This document shows positions 8,347 to 17,225 of a stretch of DNA of 64,000 nt, piece by piece. A program made the position numbers and the translations under genes. The stretch lies in contig CAYRNW010000004.1 of assembly GCA_964425745.1 (NCBI GenBank), positions 1 to 64,000 of the forward strand, given 5' to 3'. Numbering within the stretch: the stretch's first letter is position 1; each line of letters opens with the position of its first letter. The notes under the pieces are model-generated. The model was not told where the DNA came from. It saw nothing but the letters and a program-made list of their open reading frames with translations, and ran no database searches. This DNA is from CALCNS01 sp964425745 (GTDB taxonomy: Bacteria > Bacillota > JAAYKD01).

Positions 8347-8829
8347 TTGAGTCAATATGTGATTCGTCAAATTTCCGATGCAGACCGCCCAAAAATTTAT
8401 GAGTTTCTGCAAGAACATTGGGGCACAGCGAAAAATGTTAATTCTAAAGGTGTTGTACAGACCGATACATTACCCGGATTCATTGTTTATCAGGATGGCT
8501 TTATCGTTGGATTGATTACATATCACATCCGCGGTGAAGACTGCGAACTTGTGACCATCAATTCTATTTTGAGTAAAGTTGGTTTAGGTTCTTCTCTCCT
8601 GCGTAGCATGGAAGATGCTGCCCGAGAAGCCGGTTGCAAACGTGTTTGGTTGATCACTACGAACGACAATATCGATGCCTTGCGCTTCTACCAGAAACGT
8701 GGTTATGAATTCTCCAACCTGTTCTTGAATACCGTAGAAAAATTAAGAGAAGTCAAACCCGAGATTCCAGTGGTGGGCCAATCCGGTATTTTGATGAAAC
8801 ACGAAATTGAATTGCAGAAGATGCTCTAA
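8347..8829 (+). CDS. GNAT family N-acetyltransferase
   Basis: 160 aa acetyl-CoA-dependent N-acetyltransferase. The acetyl-CoA loop lies in SKVGLGSSLLRSMEDAAREAG (about residues 78-98), followed by the typical strand VWLITTNDNIDALRFYQKRGY with the Asn and Tyr of the last GNAT motifs. The TTG at 8347 is chosen because AAAGGAGTG ends 7 nt before it and the conserved fold begins at once (YVIRQISDADRP); longer in-frame readings add a low-complexity tail with no site. The substrate is unknown. It stands alone and ends at a terminator. Confidence 0.82.
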   Translation: MSQYVIRQISDADRPKIYEFLQEHWGTAKNVNSKGVVQTDTLPGFIVYQDGFIVGLITYHIRGEDCELVTINSILSKVGLGSSLLRSMEDAAREAGCKRVWLITTNDNIDALRFYQKRGYEFSNLFLNTVEKLREVKPEIPVVGQSGILMKHEIELQKML

Positions 8830-8850
8830 TTTCAGCTCCTCGCCACCATG

Positions 8851-8882
8851 CTCCGGCAGACTATTTCTGCCGGAGTTTTTTC
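8851..8882 (+). terminator. Terminator of the GNAT gene
   Basis: A perfect 10-bp stem CTCCGGCAGA/TCTGCCGGAG, loop CTATT, then TTTTTT. Confidence 0.92.
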
Positions 8883-8922
8883 AGAGTATAATCAGAATAT
8901 AAAAAGAAAGCAGGAATAAAAC

Positions 8923-9489
8923 ATGCCTGAATCCACCCAAAGTAGCCGTGCCATTTTAGCCGGTGGCTGTTTTTGGTGCATGGTCATCCCTTTCGATGAA
9001 TATGAAGGGGTTTTGAATGTCACTTCAGGGTATACCGGAGGACATTTGGAAAATCCAACCTATGAACAAGTGAAAAGCCAGCAAAGCGGCCATTTGGAAG
9101 CTGTAGAAATTCTTTATGATGCAACCAAAATATCTTTCACTGAACTTCTAGAGATTTACTGGCAGCAAATCAACCCTACCGATGACGGAGGCCAATTTGG
9201 CGATCGCGGTGATTCCTACAGGACCGCCATCTTTTATACCGATGAAGCCCAGCGTTTAGAAGCCGAAGCCTCCAAGCAAAGCTTAGTTGACTCGGGTAAA
9301 TTCAAGAAACCTATCGTTACCCGGATCTTACCGGTGCAATCCTTCTACATTGCAGAAGAGTATCATCAGGACTATGCCAAAAAAGCACCCGAGGCCTACG
9401 CCAAAGATTTTGCAGTCAAAGAACGCAAACAATTCATACACCAGACTTGGAATGAGTTAGAAAATACTCCTAACGAAAAAAAGAATTGA
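8923..9489 (+). CDS. msrA: Peptide methionine-S-sulfoxide reductase MsrA
   Basis: 188 aa cytoplasmic enzyme that reduces methionine-S-sulfoxide in proteins and free Met. The signature AGGCFWCM at about residues 13-20 carries the catalytic Cys; GYTGG and EEYHQDYAKK complete the family pattern. There is no distal recycling cysteine in the C-terminal tail (ends NEKKN), so it would rely on thioredoxin in a one-Cys or alternative way. No msrB fusion is seen. ATG at 8923 follows AGCAGGA. The gene's last bases (TGA 9487-9489) overlap the -35 box of the leuS promoter. Confidence 0.93.
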   Translation: MPESTQSSRAILAGGCFWCMVIPFDEYEGVLNVTSGYTGGHLENPTYEQVKSQQSGHLEAVEILYDATKISFTELLEIYWQQINPTDDGGQFGDRGDSYRTAIFYTDEAQRLEAEASKQSLVDSGKFKKPIVTRILPVQSFYIAEEYHQDYAKKAPEAYAKDFAVKERKQFIHQTWNELENTPNEKKN

Positions 9490-9514
9490 CAAAAAGGGGG
9501 ACTCCTCTTATAAT
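9486..9514 (+). promoter_or_regulatory. Consensus SigA promoter of leuS
   Basis: TTGACA (9486-9491), a 17-bp spacer and TATAAT (9509-9514): full consensus. The -35 overlaps the msrA stop codon. Confidence 0.92.
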
Positions 9515-9520
9515 GTCAGC

Positions 9521-9741
9521 AACAACCTATGACCAAAGAGTAGTAACAGAGTCCTTGTGTTCCCCAGAGAACCGCCCTTGGCTGAAAGGCGGTAGCACAA
9601 GATCCGTGAACTCGCTTTGAGAGGTGGCAAATCTTGCCCGGTGGCTCCGTTATCGCTATGAGTGGAATTCACTGTTAAGGTGGATTCAACAAGAGTGGTA
9701 CCGCGGCCCCGTCGTCTCTTTGCAGAGGACGGGGTTTTTTA
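9521..9741 (+). promoter_or_regulatory. T-box riboswitch (leucine) upstream of leuS
   Basis: The T-box core AGAGTGGTACCGCGG is at 9692-9706. It is followed by a terminator hairpin (CCCCGTC ... GACGGGG at 9707-9734 and a T6 tract to 9740). The antiterminator would pair the T-box with the 5' side of the terminator region. Upstream stem I spans about 9540-9680. The likely specifier is CTC at 9611-9613, in GAACTCGC, a leucine codon that fits the downstream gene. Uncharged tRNA-Leu would stabilise the antiterminator and turn on leuS. The specifier assignment is by eye. Confidence 0.9.
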
Positions 9742-9762
9742 TATTCAGAAGGAGGAACTACG

Positions 9763-12219
9763 ATGAGTCGTTACAATCGCGAAGTCGACCGTAAATGGCA
9801 GAAAAAATGGGATGACGTTCAACTTTACCGCTTCAATCCGGAAAATGCAGACAAGAAGATTTATTGCCTCGAAATGTTTTCCTACCCCTCGGGTTATAAT
9901 CTTCATGTAGGGCATTGGTACAATTTTGGTATGACCGACAGTTGGGCTCGCATGAAAAGAATGCAAGGCCACGAAGTCTTTCACCCTATGGGCTTCGATG
10001 CCTTTGGTTTACCGGCGGAAAACTTTGCCATTAAGTCCGGTATTCATCCCATGGATTCCACACTTTCCAATATCGCTACCATGGAAAAACAGTTAAAGGA
10101 AATGGGAGCGACCTATGATTGGAATTATGAGTTAATGACCTGTGCCCCGGATTATTACAAGTGGACCCAATGGATCTTCCTGCAGTTTTACAAAAAGGGA
10201 TTGGCATATCGAAAAAACGCACCGGTCAATTGGTGCCCCAGCTGCCAAACCGTATTGGCGAACGAGCAAGTCGTGGAAGGCCAATGCGAACGCTGCGATA
10301 CCCTGGTCACCAAGAAAAACCTGACCCAATGGTTCTTCAAAATCACCGATTACTCGCAAGAATTGTTAGATGGGCTTGAAGATTTGCATTGGCCGGAAAG
10401 TACCAAGCAAAAGCAACGGAACTGGATCGGTCGTTCGGAAGGTGCACATATCGATTTTGCTGTGCAGGGCCATGACAACGAATCTATCCGGGTTTTCACC
10501 ACTCGTGCTGACACCTTGCTCGGAGCTACCTATGTAGTTATGGCTCCGGAACACCCCATGGTGCATCACATTACAACCCCTGAATTTAGCCAGGCCGTGC
10601 GAACCTACCAAGAAGAAACCAAAAAGCAAAGCGAAATCGAGCGGTTGTCAACCGTGAAAGAAAAAACCGGAACCTTTACCGGAGCTTATGCTACGCATCC
10701 GATCACCGGAGAAGCATTGCCGATTTGGATTGCTGACTATGTCTTGGCCACCTACGGCACTGGTGCTGTAATGGCAGTCCCCGGTCACGACGAGCGCGAC
10801 TTTGAGTTCTCCAGCAAGTATGATTTACCAATCCCCCGCGTGATCAAAGCCAAAGAAGAAGGAATCGATGAAACCCTACCCTTCTGTGAATATGGCATAC
10901 TAGTCAACTCCGGCAAATACGATGGTCTTACCTCGGAAGAAGCCCTCAAAGCAATTGTTGGTGATTTGGAAAAAGAGGGAAAAGCTCAGGCCACCATCAC
11001 TTACCGTTTACGTGACTGGCTGATTTCACGGCAACGCTATTGGGGGGCCCCCATCCCTATGATTCATTGTCCGCATTGCGGTACTGTTCCGGTTCCAGAA
11101 GAAGACCTACCGGTCTTACTGCCTTATGATGTGGAGTTTACCCCCGACGGACAATCCCCCTTGGCGAAAAACGAAGAATTCATCAAAACCACCTGCCCTG
11201 TATGCGGAGGCCCGGCGAAACGCGATGCCGATACCATGGATACCTTCGTTGACTCCTCTTGGTATTTTTTGCGCTACCCCGACAACAAAAATGCAAGCCA
11301 AGCCTGGGACAAAGAATGGATTAACCGAATGCTTCCGGTCGATAAATACGTGGGTGGCCCGGAACATGCTTGTATGCATTTGATTTACGCTCGTTTCTTT
11401 GTCAAAGCTTTACGAGATTGTGGCTATTTGAACTTTGACGAACCCTTCCTCTCGTTGACTCACCAGGGCATCATCTTAGGACCCGACGGGAACCGTATGT
11501 CCAAGTCCAGAGGCAATGTCATCTCGCCAGACCCTTATATTGAAGCCTATGGCTCCGATATTCTGCGTTTATTCATTGGTTTCACCTATGCCTATACCGA
11601 AGGTGGGCCATGGAACGATGACAATGTGAAGGCCATGTCGCGTTTTATTGACCGTATTGAGCGCTGGATCGACCGCTATATGGAAATTAAGTCTACTCCA
11701 AGCAGCGGTCCCTTTGATCAAACTGCCGCCAAACGTGTGCAGTTCTACCGGCATCAGGCCATCCAATATTGCACCCGCGATATGGAGATCTCTCAGTTCA
11801 ACACTTCCATTGCCAAAATCATGGAGTTCTTAAACGCGTTGAACCAATACGACAAAGAAACCGAGCAAAAGGATAGCGCCCTTTTGGAAGAAGCTACCGC
11901 AGACCTGTTGCGCTTGCTCGCTCCTTTGGCCCCGCATTTAAGCGAGGAATGTTGGGAAATGATCGGCAAGCCCTTCTCCATCCACCAAGAACCCTGGCCC
12001 CAGTGGGATGAAGCAATGCTGCTCCATGACACCGTGGAACTGGCCGTTCAAGTCAACGGAAAGATCCGTGACCGTTTGGAAGTGGATCGCGAAGAGAAAG
12101 AAGAAACTATTCGTTCCATGGCTCTGGAACTACCGACCTTGGCTCCTTTCTTGGAAGGGAAAACCGTAGTTAAGGTGATCCTGGTCAAAAATCGTTTGGT
12201 TAATATCGTAGTAAAATAG
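9763..12219 (+). CDS. leuS: Leucyl-tRNA synthetase
   Basis: 818 aa class Ia synthetase that charges tRNA-Leu. The HIGH motif is HVGH in YPSGYNLHVGHWYNF (about residue 50). The editing (CP1) domain follows, with TTRADTLLGATYVV and the GTGAVMAVPGHDERDFEF block. The KMSKS motif is NRMSKSRGN near residue 578. Two zinc-type cysteine clusters are seen (CPSCQTVLANEQVVEGQCERC in CP1 and CPHCGT). The C-terminal anticodon and tail domains are complete. ATG at 9763 follows AGAAGGAGG. Expression is under the T-box just upstream. Confidence 0.97.
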   Translation: MSRYNREVDRKWQKKWDDVQLYRFNPENADKKIYCLEMFSYPSGYNLHVGHWYNFGMTDSWARMKRMQGHEVFHPMGFDAFGLPAENFAIKSGIHPMDSTLSNIATMEKQLKEMGATYDWNYELMTCAPDYYKWTQWIFLQFYKKGLAYRKNAPVNWCPSCQTVLANEQVVEGQCERCDTLVTKKNLTQWFFKITDYSQELLDGLEDLHWPESTKQKQRNWIGRSEGAHIDFAVQGHDNESIRVFTTRADTLLGATYVVMAPEHPMVHHITTPEFSQAVRTYQEETKKQSEIERLSTVKEKTGTFTGAYATHPITGEALPIWIADYVLATYGTGAVMAVPGHDERDFEFSSKYDLPIPRVIKAKEEGIDETLPFCEYGILVNSGKYDGLTSEEALKAIVGDLEKEGKAQATITYRLRDWLISRQRYWGAPIPMIHCPHCGTVPVPEEDLPVLLPYDVEFTPDGQSPLAKNEEFIKTTCPVCGGPAKRDADTMDTFVDSSWYFLRYPDNKNASQAWDKEWINRMLPVDKYVGGPEHACMHLIYARFFVKALRDCGYLNFDEPFLSLTHQGIILGPDGNRMSKSRGNVISPDPYIEAYGSDILRLFIGFTYAYTEGGPWNDDNVKAMSRFIDRIERWIDRYMEIKSTPSSGPFDQTAAKRVQFYRHQAIQYCTRDMEISQFNTSIAKIMEFLNALNQYDKETEQKDSALLEEATADLLRLLAPLAPHLSEECWEMIGKPFSIHQEPWPQWDEAMLLHDTVELAVQVNGKIRDRLEVDREEKEETIRSMALELPTLAPFLEGKTVVKVILVKNRLVNIVVK

Positions 12220-12232
12220 AAAAAGATATTGA

Positions 12233-12304
12233 TAGGGGACGGTTCTCTGCCCTCGAAATTTGACAATTAAATGTCAAATTTCGAGGGCAGAGAACCGTCC
12301 CCTA
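12233..12304. repeat. Perfect 33-bp inverted repeat, REP-like palindrome
   Basis: Two 33-nt arms (12233-12265 and 12272-12304) are exact reverse complements around a 6-nt loop ATTAAA. The ends read TAGGGGACGGTTCTCTG and the inner part is AT-rich (AAATTTGACA). It starts 13 bp after the leuS stop and ends 12 bp before the stop of the converging serine hydrolase. GGGGACGGTT-type palindromes resemble the mobile REP sequences moved by RAYT transposases in other bacteria; no such transposase is in this window. It may also serve as a bidirectional terminator, although no long T-run adjoins. Confidence 0.85.
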
Positions 12305-12316
12305 CTTTTAAACTTT

Positions 12317-14065
12317 TTAAATCTCTTGTTTACCAAATAAGCGAGGAGCAAACAGAGTGTTGATTTTATACGTCAAATACTCCCCGTCGATTTTCGACAC
12401 CAACGCCTCCACAAATTTGGTTTTGAACCCTTCTTCGCTGACAGATGCTAATCCCTCAAAGATGATTCTTCTTCCCGGCACTTCGGAGAGTTCAATCTCA
12501 ACAGCATCCTCGCCAAAGAAGATTTTCATAAGACGAGAACTGGGGATTTCCAAAAACGAAAAGCGACATTTCAAGACCAATCTCAGATCTTCGTCATAGG
12601 CAAACTCCCCTTGGCTACTAACCCAGTAGGATTCACCGCGAATTTCGATTTGAGTCGCAATTCCCTTTCCAAAACCAATCGGTAGGGTATATTTCTCGTC
12701 GCCTTCTTCAAACAAAACATAAAAATGCTTTTCCGTGGAAAACAGTTTCAACCGTTGCAACCCTTTGCTGTAACTGTTTTGGGTCACCTGCTGAATTAAC
12801 GGCATCAGTCCAATGTTGGCATTTTGTTCCCCATGAATCTTATACGAACGATTTTTGAACTGCTTACTCAATTCCGGTAGCGCTTGAACCTCTCTTGTTT
12901 GCATCGTAAGTTTCGCATTCCAGCCATGATTGGGAAGCCATTGCAACTCTCGCAACTTCTGTAAGGCAACAGGATCCTCCGGCAACGCTGTTGAGGAAGG
13001 TAGATACTGAGCAAAAAAGCGATGCAACTCACGGAAGAATCCGCCTTGTTGAAACAATTCGCTGATTCCTCCCGTCGTCACGACAAGAAGGTTACTATTG
13101 GGAAAACCGGCCACATTCTGACCAAACATCCCGTTTAGGAGAAAAGACTTCCCTTGCTTACTAACCCAAACATGATATCCATAGTGATACGCCCCGGTCG
13201 ATTGTGGTGCTGCCATTTGCATCTTGGTAGCTTCGCGAATCCAAGCTTCCGAAATCAAGCGTTCTCCTTGCCAAATTCCATTTTGCAAATAGAGCAACCC
13301 GATCTTTGCCATGTCTTCCGGGGTCATATACATACCCCATCCACCTTTTTCAATCCCTTTTGGGCAAACCTCCCAGTCTACTCGTTGGATTTGCATGGGT
13401 TGGAATAGGCGCGGTTTCAGATATTCCATGAGCGATTGGCCACTAACATCTCTGACAATGACCGAAAGCATATAAGAATTCATGCTGTTGTAGGCAAATT
13501 CTGCACCCGGCTCAAAGCGAAACGCGGATTCTAAGTACGCTTTCACCCAATCGGTTTCGGTCACTGCTCCTAATTCGTTGAAGGTAATGCCGCTGCTCAT
13601 CGTTAAAAGATGGCGAACCGTCAAAGCCTTATGCGTGACTTTCGCCACTAAACTGCTCTTCTTTACTAAATCGACCACCCGGTCTTGTAGATTGAGTTTC
13701 CCTTCATCGATGAGCATGCCAATAGCTAATCCTGTTATCGATTTACAAAGCGAGTGCGTTGTCGTCCAAATTTGAGGATTATAATCTCCATAAGCAGTTT
13801 CGGAAATCACATTGCCGTTACGCAGAATCATTAGAGTATGCAAATCCAGCGACGGATCTTTCTGCAACGCTAACAGAAACTGTTGTACTATTTCAGAAGG
13901 AACACCCTGCGATTCAGGAGTAGCTCGGGGTAACGTCGTCAAGGTTGCTTGACTCGGAAAAGGTTTTTTCTGAGGTACATATGGAATAATGGGTTGTGTT
14001 TCACTTTTGCGATCAAACACCTGTAGAATCAATTTAATACCATTTGCTTGTACTGTAAGGTCCAT
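12317..14065 (-). CDS. Beta-lactamase-fold serine hydrolase, second example
   Basis: 582 aa. The catalytic domain spans about residues 50-350: SxxK nucleophile in THSLCKSITG, YNS in FAYNSMNSY (YxN), and a gate segment GWGMYMTPEDMAKIGLLYL typical of CubicO-like proteins. The first about 45 residues and the last about 200 are extra; the C-terminal part is beta-rich. There is no signal peptide. It starts 19 bp after engB ends (GGGGGGAAACCG before the ATG), so it probably belongs to the lon-engB transcript. It is only distantly like the hydrolase at 1437-2996. Substrate unknown. Confidence 0.82.
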   Translation of the reverse strand: MDLTVQANGIKLILQVFDRKSETQPIIPYVPQKKPFPSQATLTTLPRATPESQGVPSEIVQQFLLALQKDPSLDLHTLMILRNGNVISETAYGDYNPQIWTTTHSLCKSITGLAIGMLIDEGKLNLQDRVVDLVKKSSLVAKVTHKALTVRHLLTMSSGITFNELGAVTETDWVKAYLESAFRFEPGAEFAYNSMNSYMLSVIVRDVSGQSLMEYLKPRLFQPMQIQRVDWEVCPKGIEKGGWGMYMTPEDMAKIGLLYLQNGIWQGERLISEAWIREATKMQMAAPQSTGAYHYGYHVWVSKQGKSFLLNGMFGQNVAGFPNSNLLVVTTGGISELFQQGGFFRELHRFFAQYLPSSTALPEDPVALQKLRELQWLPNHGWNAKLTMQTREVQALPELSKQFKNRSYKIHGEQNANIGLMPLIQQVTQNSYSKGLQRLKLFSTEKHFYVLFEEGDEKYTLPIGFGKGIATQIEIRGESYWVSSQGEFAYDEDLRLVLKCRFSFLEIPSSRLMKIFFGEDAVEIELSEVPGRRIIFEGLASVSEEGFKTKFVEALVSKIDGEYLTYKINTLFAPRLFGKQEI

Positions 14066-14084
14066 CGGTTTCCCCCCAAACTAC

Positions 14085-14690
14085 TTAAATCAATTCGTCC
14101 GGTTCGTCGATTCCAGGAACCCTTGCAATAAGCTGATCCCACAGAGCCTCCCGGCTGGCTTCCTCTCCAGCACTGAAGAGCAAGGGAGCTTCATGCAAAT
14201 TCAAGGTTTTTCGTAAAACAGAAGCGGCTTGTTGCCACTGACTGCGTTTCAACTTATCTCTTTTCGTACCAACCACGATGAAAGGCCGGTTGTAATGTTG
14301 CAAAAACTCGGTCATTTCTTGATCCAAAGCCGATGGTTCGTGGCGGCTGTCCACCAACTGCACGACCAAGCTTAACTGGGGACGTCGGACTAAATAGTCT
14401 TGCATAAGCAAACTGATGGATTGCTGTTTGCCTTTCCCCAAAGCGGCATAACCATAGCCCGGCAAATCCACCAAATGAAAGCGTTCGTTGATCTTATAAA
14501 AATTCAAAGTTTGGGTTTTTCCCGGTGTTCCGGAAGTTCTGGCTAAGCTCTTTCTCTGTAACATGGAATTGATCAAGGTTGATTTTCCCACATTGGAACG
14601 ACCCACCAAGGCGATTTCCGGCATGGAGTCCGGTGGACATTGGGACATAAAGCCCGCCGACATCACCAGTTCTACCGATTTAATCTTCAT
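14085..14690 (-). CDS. engB: Ribosome-biogenesis GTPase EngB (YsxC/YihA)
   Basis: 201 aa TRAFAC GTPase needed for late 50S assembly. G1 is GRSNVGKST (about residues 31-39), G2 lies at TSGTPGKTQ, G3 is DLPGYGYA, and G4 is GTKRDKL, all intact. ATG at 14690 follows AAGGAGAG. It lies 20 bp after lon in the same direction, the classical lon-ysxC pairing of Firmicutes. Confidence 0.95.
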   Translation of the reverse strand: MKIKSVELVMSAGFMSQCPPDSMPEIALVGRSNVGKSTLINSMLQRKSLARTSGTPGKTQTLNFYKINERFHLVDLPGYGYAALGKGKQQSISLLMQDYLVRRPQLSLVVQLVDSRHEPSALDQEMTEFLQHYNRPFIVVGTKRDKLKRSQWQQAASVLRKTLNLHEAPLLFSAGEEASREALWDQLIARVPGIDEPDELI

Positions 14691-14710
14691 AACGCTCTCC
14701 TTATGGCTGT

Positions 14711-17065
14711 TTATTGTTGTTGCCGCATTTGGCGATCTAATCCAGGAATCAATTTTGGCAAAGCCTGTTCATATTGATCAACAAAATGAATCTGTAAGCG
14801 CTTACGCACCACTTCCGGAATTTCTTCCATATCTTTGCGATTCTCTTCCGGCACGACCGCTTCGTGTAGTCCTGCTCGGTAGGCAGCTAGTAATTTTTCT
14901 TTTAAGCCGCCAATCGGTAAGACATTACCCCGCAAGGTGATTTCACCGGTCATGGCAATATCACGCCGCACCGGGTGTTTGGTGAAGGCAGAAACTAAAG
15001 CCGTCACCAAGGTAATCCCAGCTGAAGGCCCTTCTTTTGGTACGGCCCCTTCCGGCACATGAATATGAATATCTACGTTTTGGTAAAAATCCGGTTTCAA
15101 GCCGTAGGACTCGCCGCGTGAACGCACATAACTCAAAGCGATGCGTGCGGATTCGCGCATGACTTCGCCAAGTTTTCCGGTCAAAATCAAGTCCCCTTTG
15201 CCTTGCATTAAGCTGACTTCAATGGGAAGGATCTCGCCGCCCATTTCAGTCCAAACCATACCGGTGGCAACCCCGACTTGGTTTTGCTTTTCTGCTTCCG
15301 TATGACTATACCGAGGAATGCCTAAGTATTTCTCTAATCGATTCGCCGTCAAACTCAAAGTTTCAGTTTCGCCATCCAAGATCTGACGGGCTCGTTTGCG
15401 GCAAATAGCTCCGATTTGACGCTCCAATTGACGCACCCCGGATTCGCGGGTATAGAGACTAATGATGCGACGCATGGTTTTATCGGGAATCACCAATTGC
15501 TCAGGGTTGACCCCGTTTTCCTTCAACTGTTTCGGCATCAGATGACGCTTGGCAATTTCAAGTTTTTCTTCTTCGGTATAGCTGCTCAACTCCAGAAGTT
15601 CCATTCGATCTAAAAGAGGCCGCGGAATCTGATACGCATTGTTAGCAGTAGTAATGAAGAGAACCTGCGATAAATCAAAGGGAATCTCTAAATAGTGGTC
15701 CGAAAAGGTGCTGTTTTGTTCCGGATCCAATACCTCTAAAAGTGCCGAAGCCGGATCCCCACGGAAATCGGAACTGGTTTTGTCGACTTCATCTAAGAGA
15801 AAGACTGGATTCCTTACCCCAGCTTGACGAATGCTTTGAATGATTCGCCCCGGCATGGAAGCCACATAGGTGCGGCGATGACCGCGAATTTCGGCTTCGT
15901 CGCGCACGCCACCCAAGGACAAGCGGATGAATTTACGGTTAAGAGCTCGTGCTACGGAACGCGCCAGCGAGGTCTTACCGGTTCCGGGAGGTCCCACCAA
16001 ACATATAATTGGCCCCTTCAAGCTCTGGCTCAATTGGCGTACTGCTAAATATTCTAAAATTCGTTCTTTGGGTTTATCTAACGCATAATGATCTTCGTTT
16101 AAGACCTTCTCAGCAAAATGGATATCGAGCACATCTTCACTTAAGGTATCCCAGGGGAGCTGTAAGACTGTTTCCAAATATTGACGCAAAACTGCTGCTT
16201 CAGGAGTACTGGCCGGCATACGTTCCAAACGAACGATCTCTTTTTTAATTTTTTCCTTATGCTCTTCGGCAAGGTTGACAATGGCTTCTACCTGTGCCAT
16301 CATGCGCTCTTTTTCAGCTTGCTTTTCTTCGGTTTCGCCTAATTCACTTTGAATCACTTTCATTTGCTCGCGCAAATAGTAATCTCTTTGACTTTTCGAC
16401 ATCTTCAATTGGGTTTGTTGTTGAATAAAAGCTTCTAAATCCTGCCGTTGAATGGCTTTATCGACCATCACGTTCAATTGTACCAATCTTTTTTGCAATG
16501 AGGTTTCTTGTAAGAGCTGAAGTTTGTCGGTGAAATCCAATTGCAAATGGGTCGCTAAAAAATCACCAAAGTGCCCCGGTTCTTTGAGCAAAAGCAAATC
16601 TTTCACTAAAGAAGACGGATACCTTGAAGTGTTTTTTGAGGATAATAATCGAAACCGCTCCAACAAACGTTCTACAGAAATCTGCTGCTGTTCTGTTGCA
16701 TACGAATCATCGGGCCAGGGCATGACCATTGCCGTTAACGGACCGTCATTTTCCTGATGATAGATATCCACGATTCCTCGTTGAATTCCTTCCATAACCA
16801 CCGATTTTTGCCCTTCGGTTAGCTTCATTACTTGTTTAATGCTACACAGTGTGCCAACCCGAGGCAATTTACTGATTTCCACTTTACCGGAAACCGCATT
16901 CTCTTCTTTTTTGTAGCCAACAATGAGGATTTGTTCTCCACGGACCATGGCTTGCTCTAATTCTTTTTCTACCTTGTGTTGTATAAAATCCAACCGCAAC
17001 ATGGCGTGCGGAAACACAATCACTTCTTCTAAGGGTAATACCAAATAACGTATCATTTCTGACAA
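14711..17065 (-). CDS. lon: ATP-dependent protease Lon
   Basis: Cytoplasmic AAA+ serine protease that degrades misfolded and regulatory proteins, about 784 aa. It has the N-terminal LonN domain, a coiled middle, Walker A GPPGTGKTSLA, Walker B VFLLDEVDK, and the protease domain with the Ser-Lys dyad (EGPSAGIT and GGLKEKLLAA). The upstream AAGGAG (about 17075-17080 on the complement) abuts an in-frame TTG at 17074, which is too close; the TTG at 17065 has a 9-nt spacing and is preferred, with the ATG at 17056 as another option. In the upstream region a 7-bp inverted repeat CGAATAG/CTATTCG (about 17093-17115) might be an operator. I see no CtsR or CIRCE box. Confidence 0.93.
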   Translation of the reverse strand: MSEMIRYLVLPLEEVIVFPHAMLRLDFIQHKVEKELEQAMVRGEQILIVGYKKEENAVSGKVEISKLPRVGTLCSIKQVMKLTEGQKSVVMEGIQRGIVDIYHQENDGPLTAMVMPWPDDSYATEQQQISVERLLERFRLLSSKNTSRYPSSLVKDLLLLKEPGHFGDFLATHLQLDFTDKLQLLQETSLQKRLVQLNVMVDKAIQRQDLEAFIQQQTQLKMSKSQRDYYLREQMKVIQSELGETEEKQAEKERMMAQVEAIVNLAEEHKEKIKKEIVRLERMPASTPEAAVLRQYLETVLQLPWDTLSEDVLDIHFAEKVLNEDHYALDKPKERILEYLAVRQLSQSLKGPIICLVGPPGTGKTSLARSVARALNRKFIRLSLGGVRDEAEIRGHRRTYVASMPGRIIQSIRQAGVRNPVFLLDEVDKTSSDFRGDPASALLEVLDPEQNSTFSDHYLEIPFDLSQVLFITTANNAYQIPRPLLDRMELLELSSYTEEEKLEIAKRHLMPKQLKENGVNPEQLVIPDKTMRRIISLYTRESGVRQLERQIGAICRKRARQILDGETETLSLTANRLEKYLGIPRYSHTEAEKQNQVGVATGMVWTEMGGEILPIEVSLMQGKGDLILTGKLGEVMRESARIALSYVRSRGESYGLKPDFYQNVDIHIHVPEGAVPKEGPSAGITLVTALVSAFTKHPVRRDIAMTGEITLRGNVLPIGGLKEKLLAAYRAGLHEAVVPEENRKDMEEIPEVVRKRLQIHFVDQYEQALPKLIPGLDRQMRQQQ

Positions 17066-17187
17066 GCGTGTCAACTCCTTAATTTCACATGCGAATAGGA
17101 TATCATTCTATTCGTAACAATATATATTCGCGAAAGAGTCGCAATTATCCTGCCGAGCAAAGACTCTACCATTTCCTACTCTGATTC

Positions 17188-17220
17188 AAAAAATACCTCT
17201 TCCTTCTCGGAAGAGGTATT
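17188..17220 (-). terminator. Terminator after SpoIIE-type phosphatase, copy 1
   Basis: Stem AATACCTCTTCC/GGAAGAGGTATT (17192-17203 and 17209-17220) with a 5-nt loop; on the minus strand it is followed by TTTTTT. The repeated segment shared with 20693 onward begins within this stem. Confidence 0.85.
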
Positions 17221-17225
17221 GGTAT

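Noticed and set aside
12233..12304. Ordinary intrinsic terminator of leuS
   Set aside because: The arms are much longer than needed and no T-run adjoins; listed as a REP-like repeat, though it may stop transcription too.
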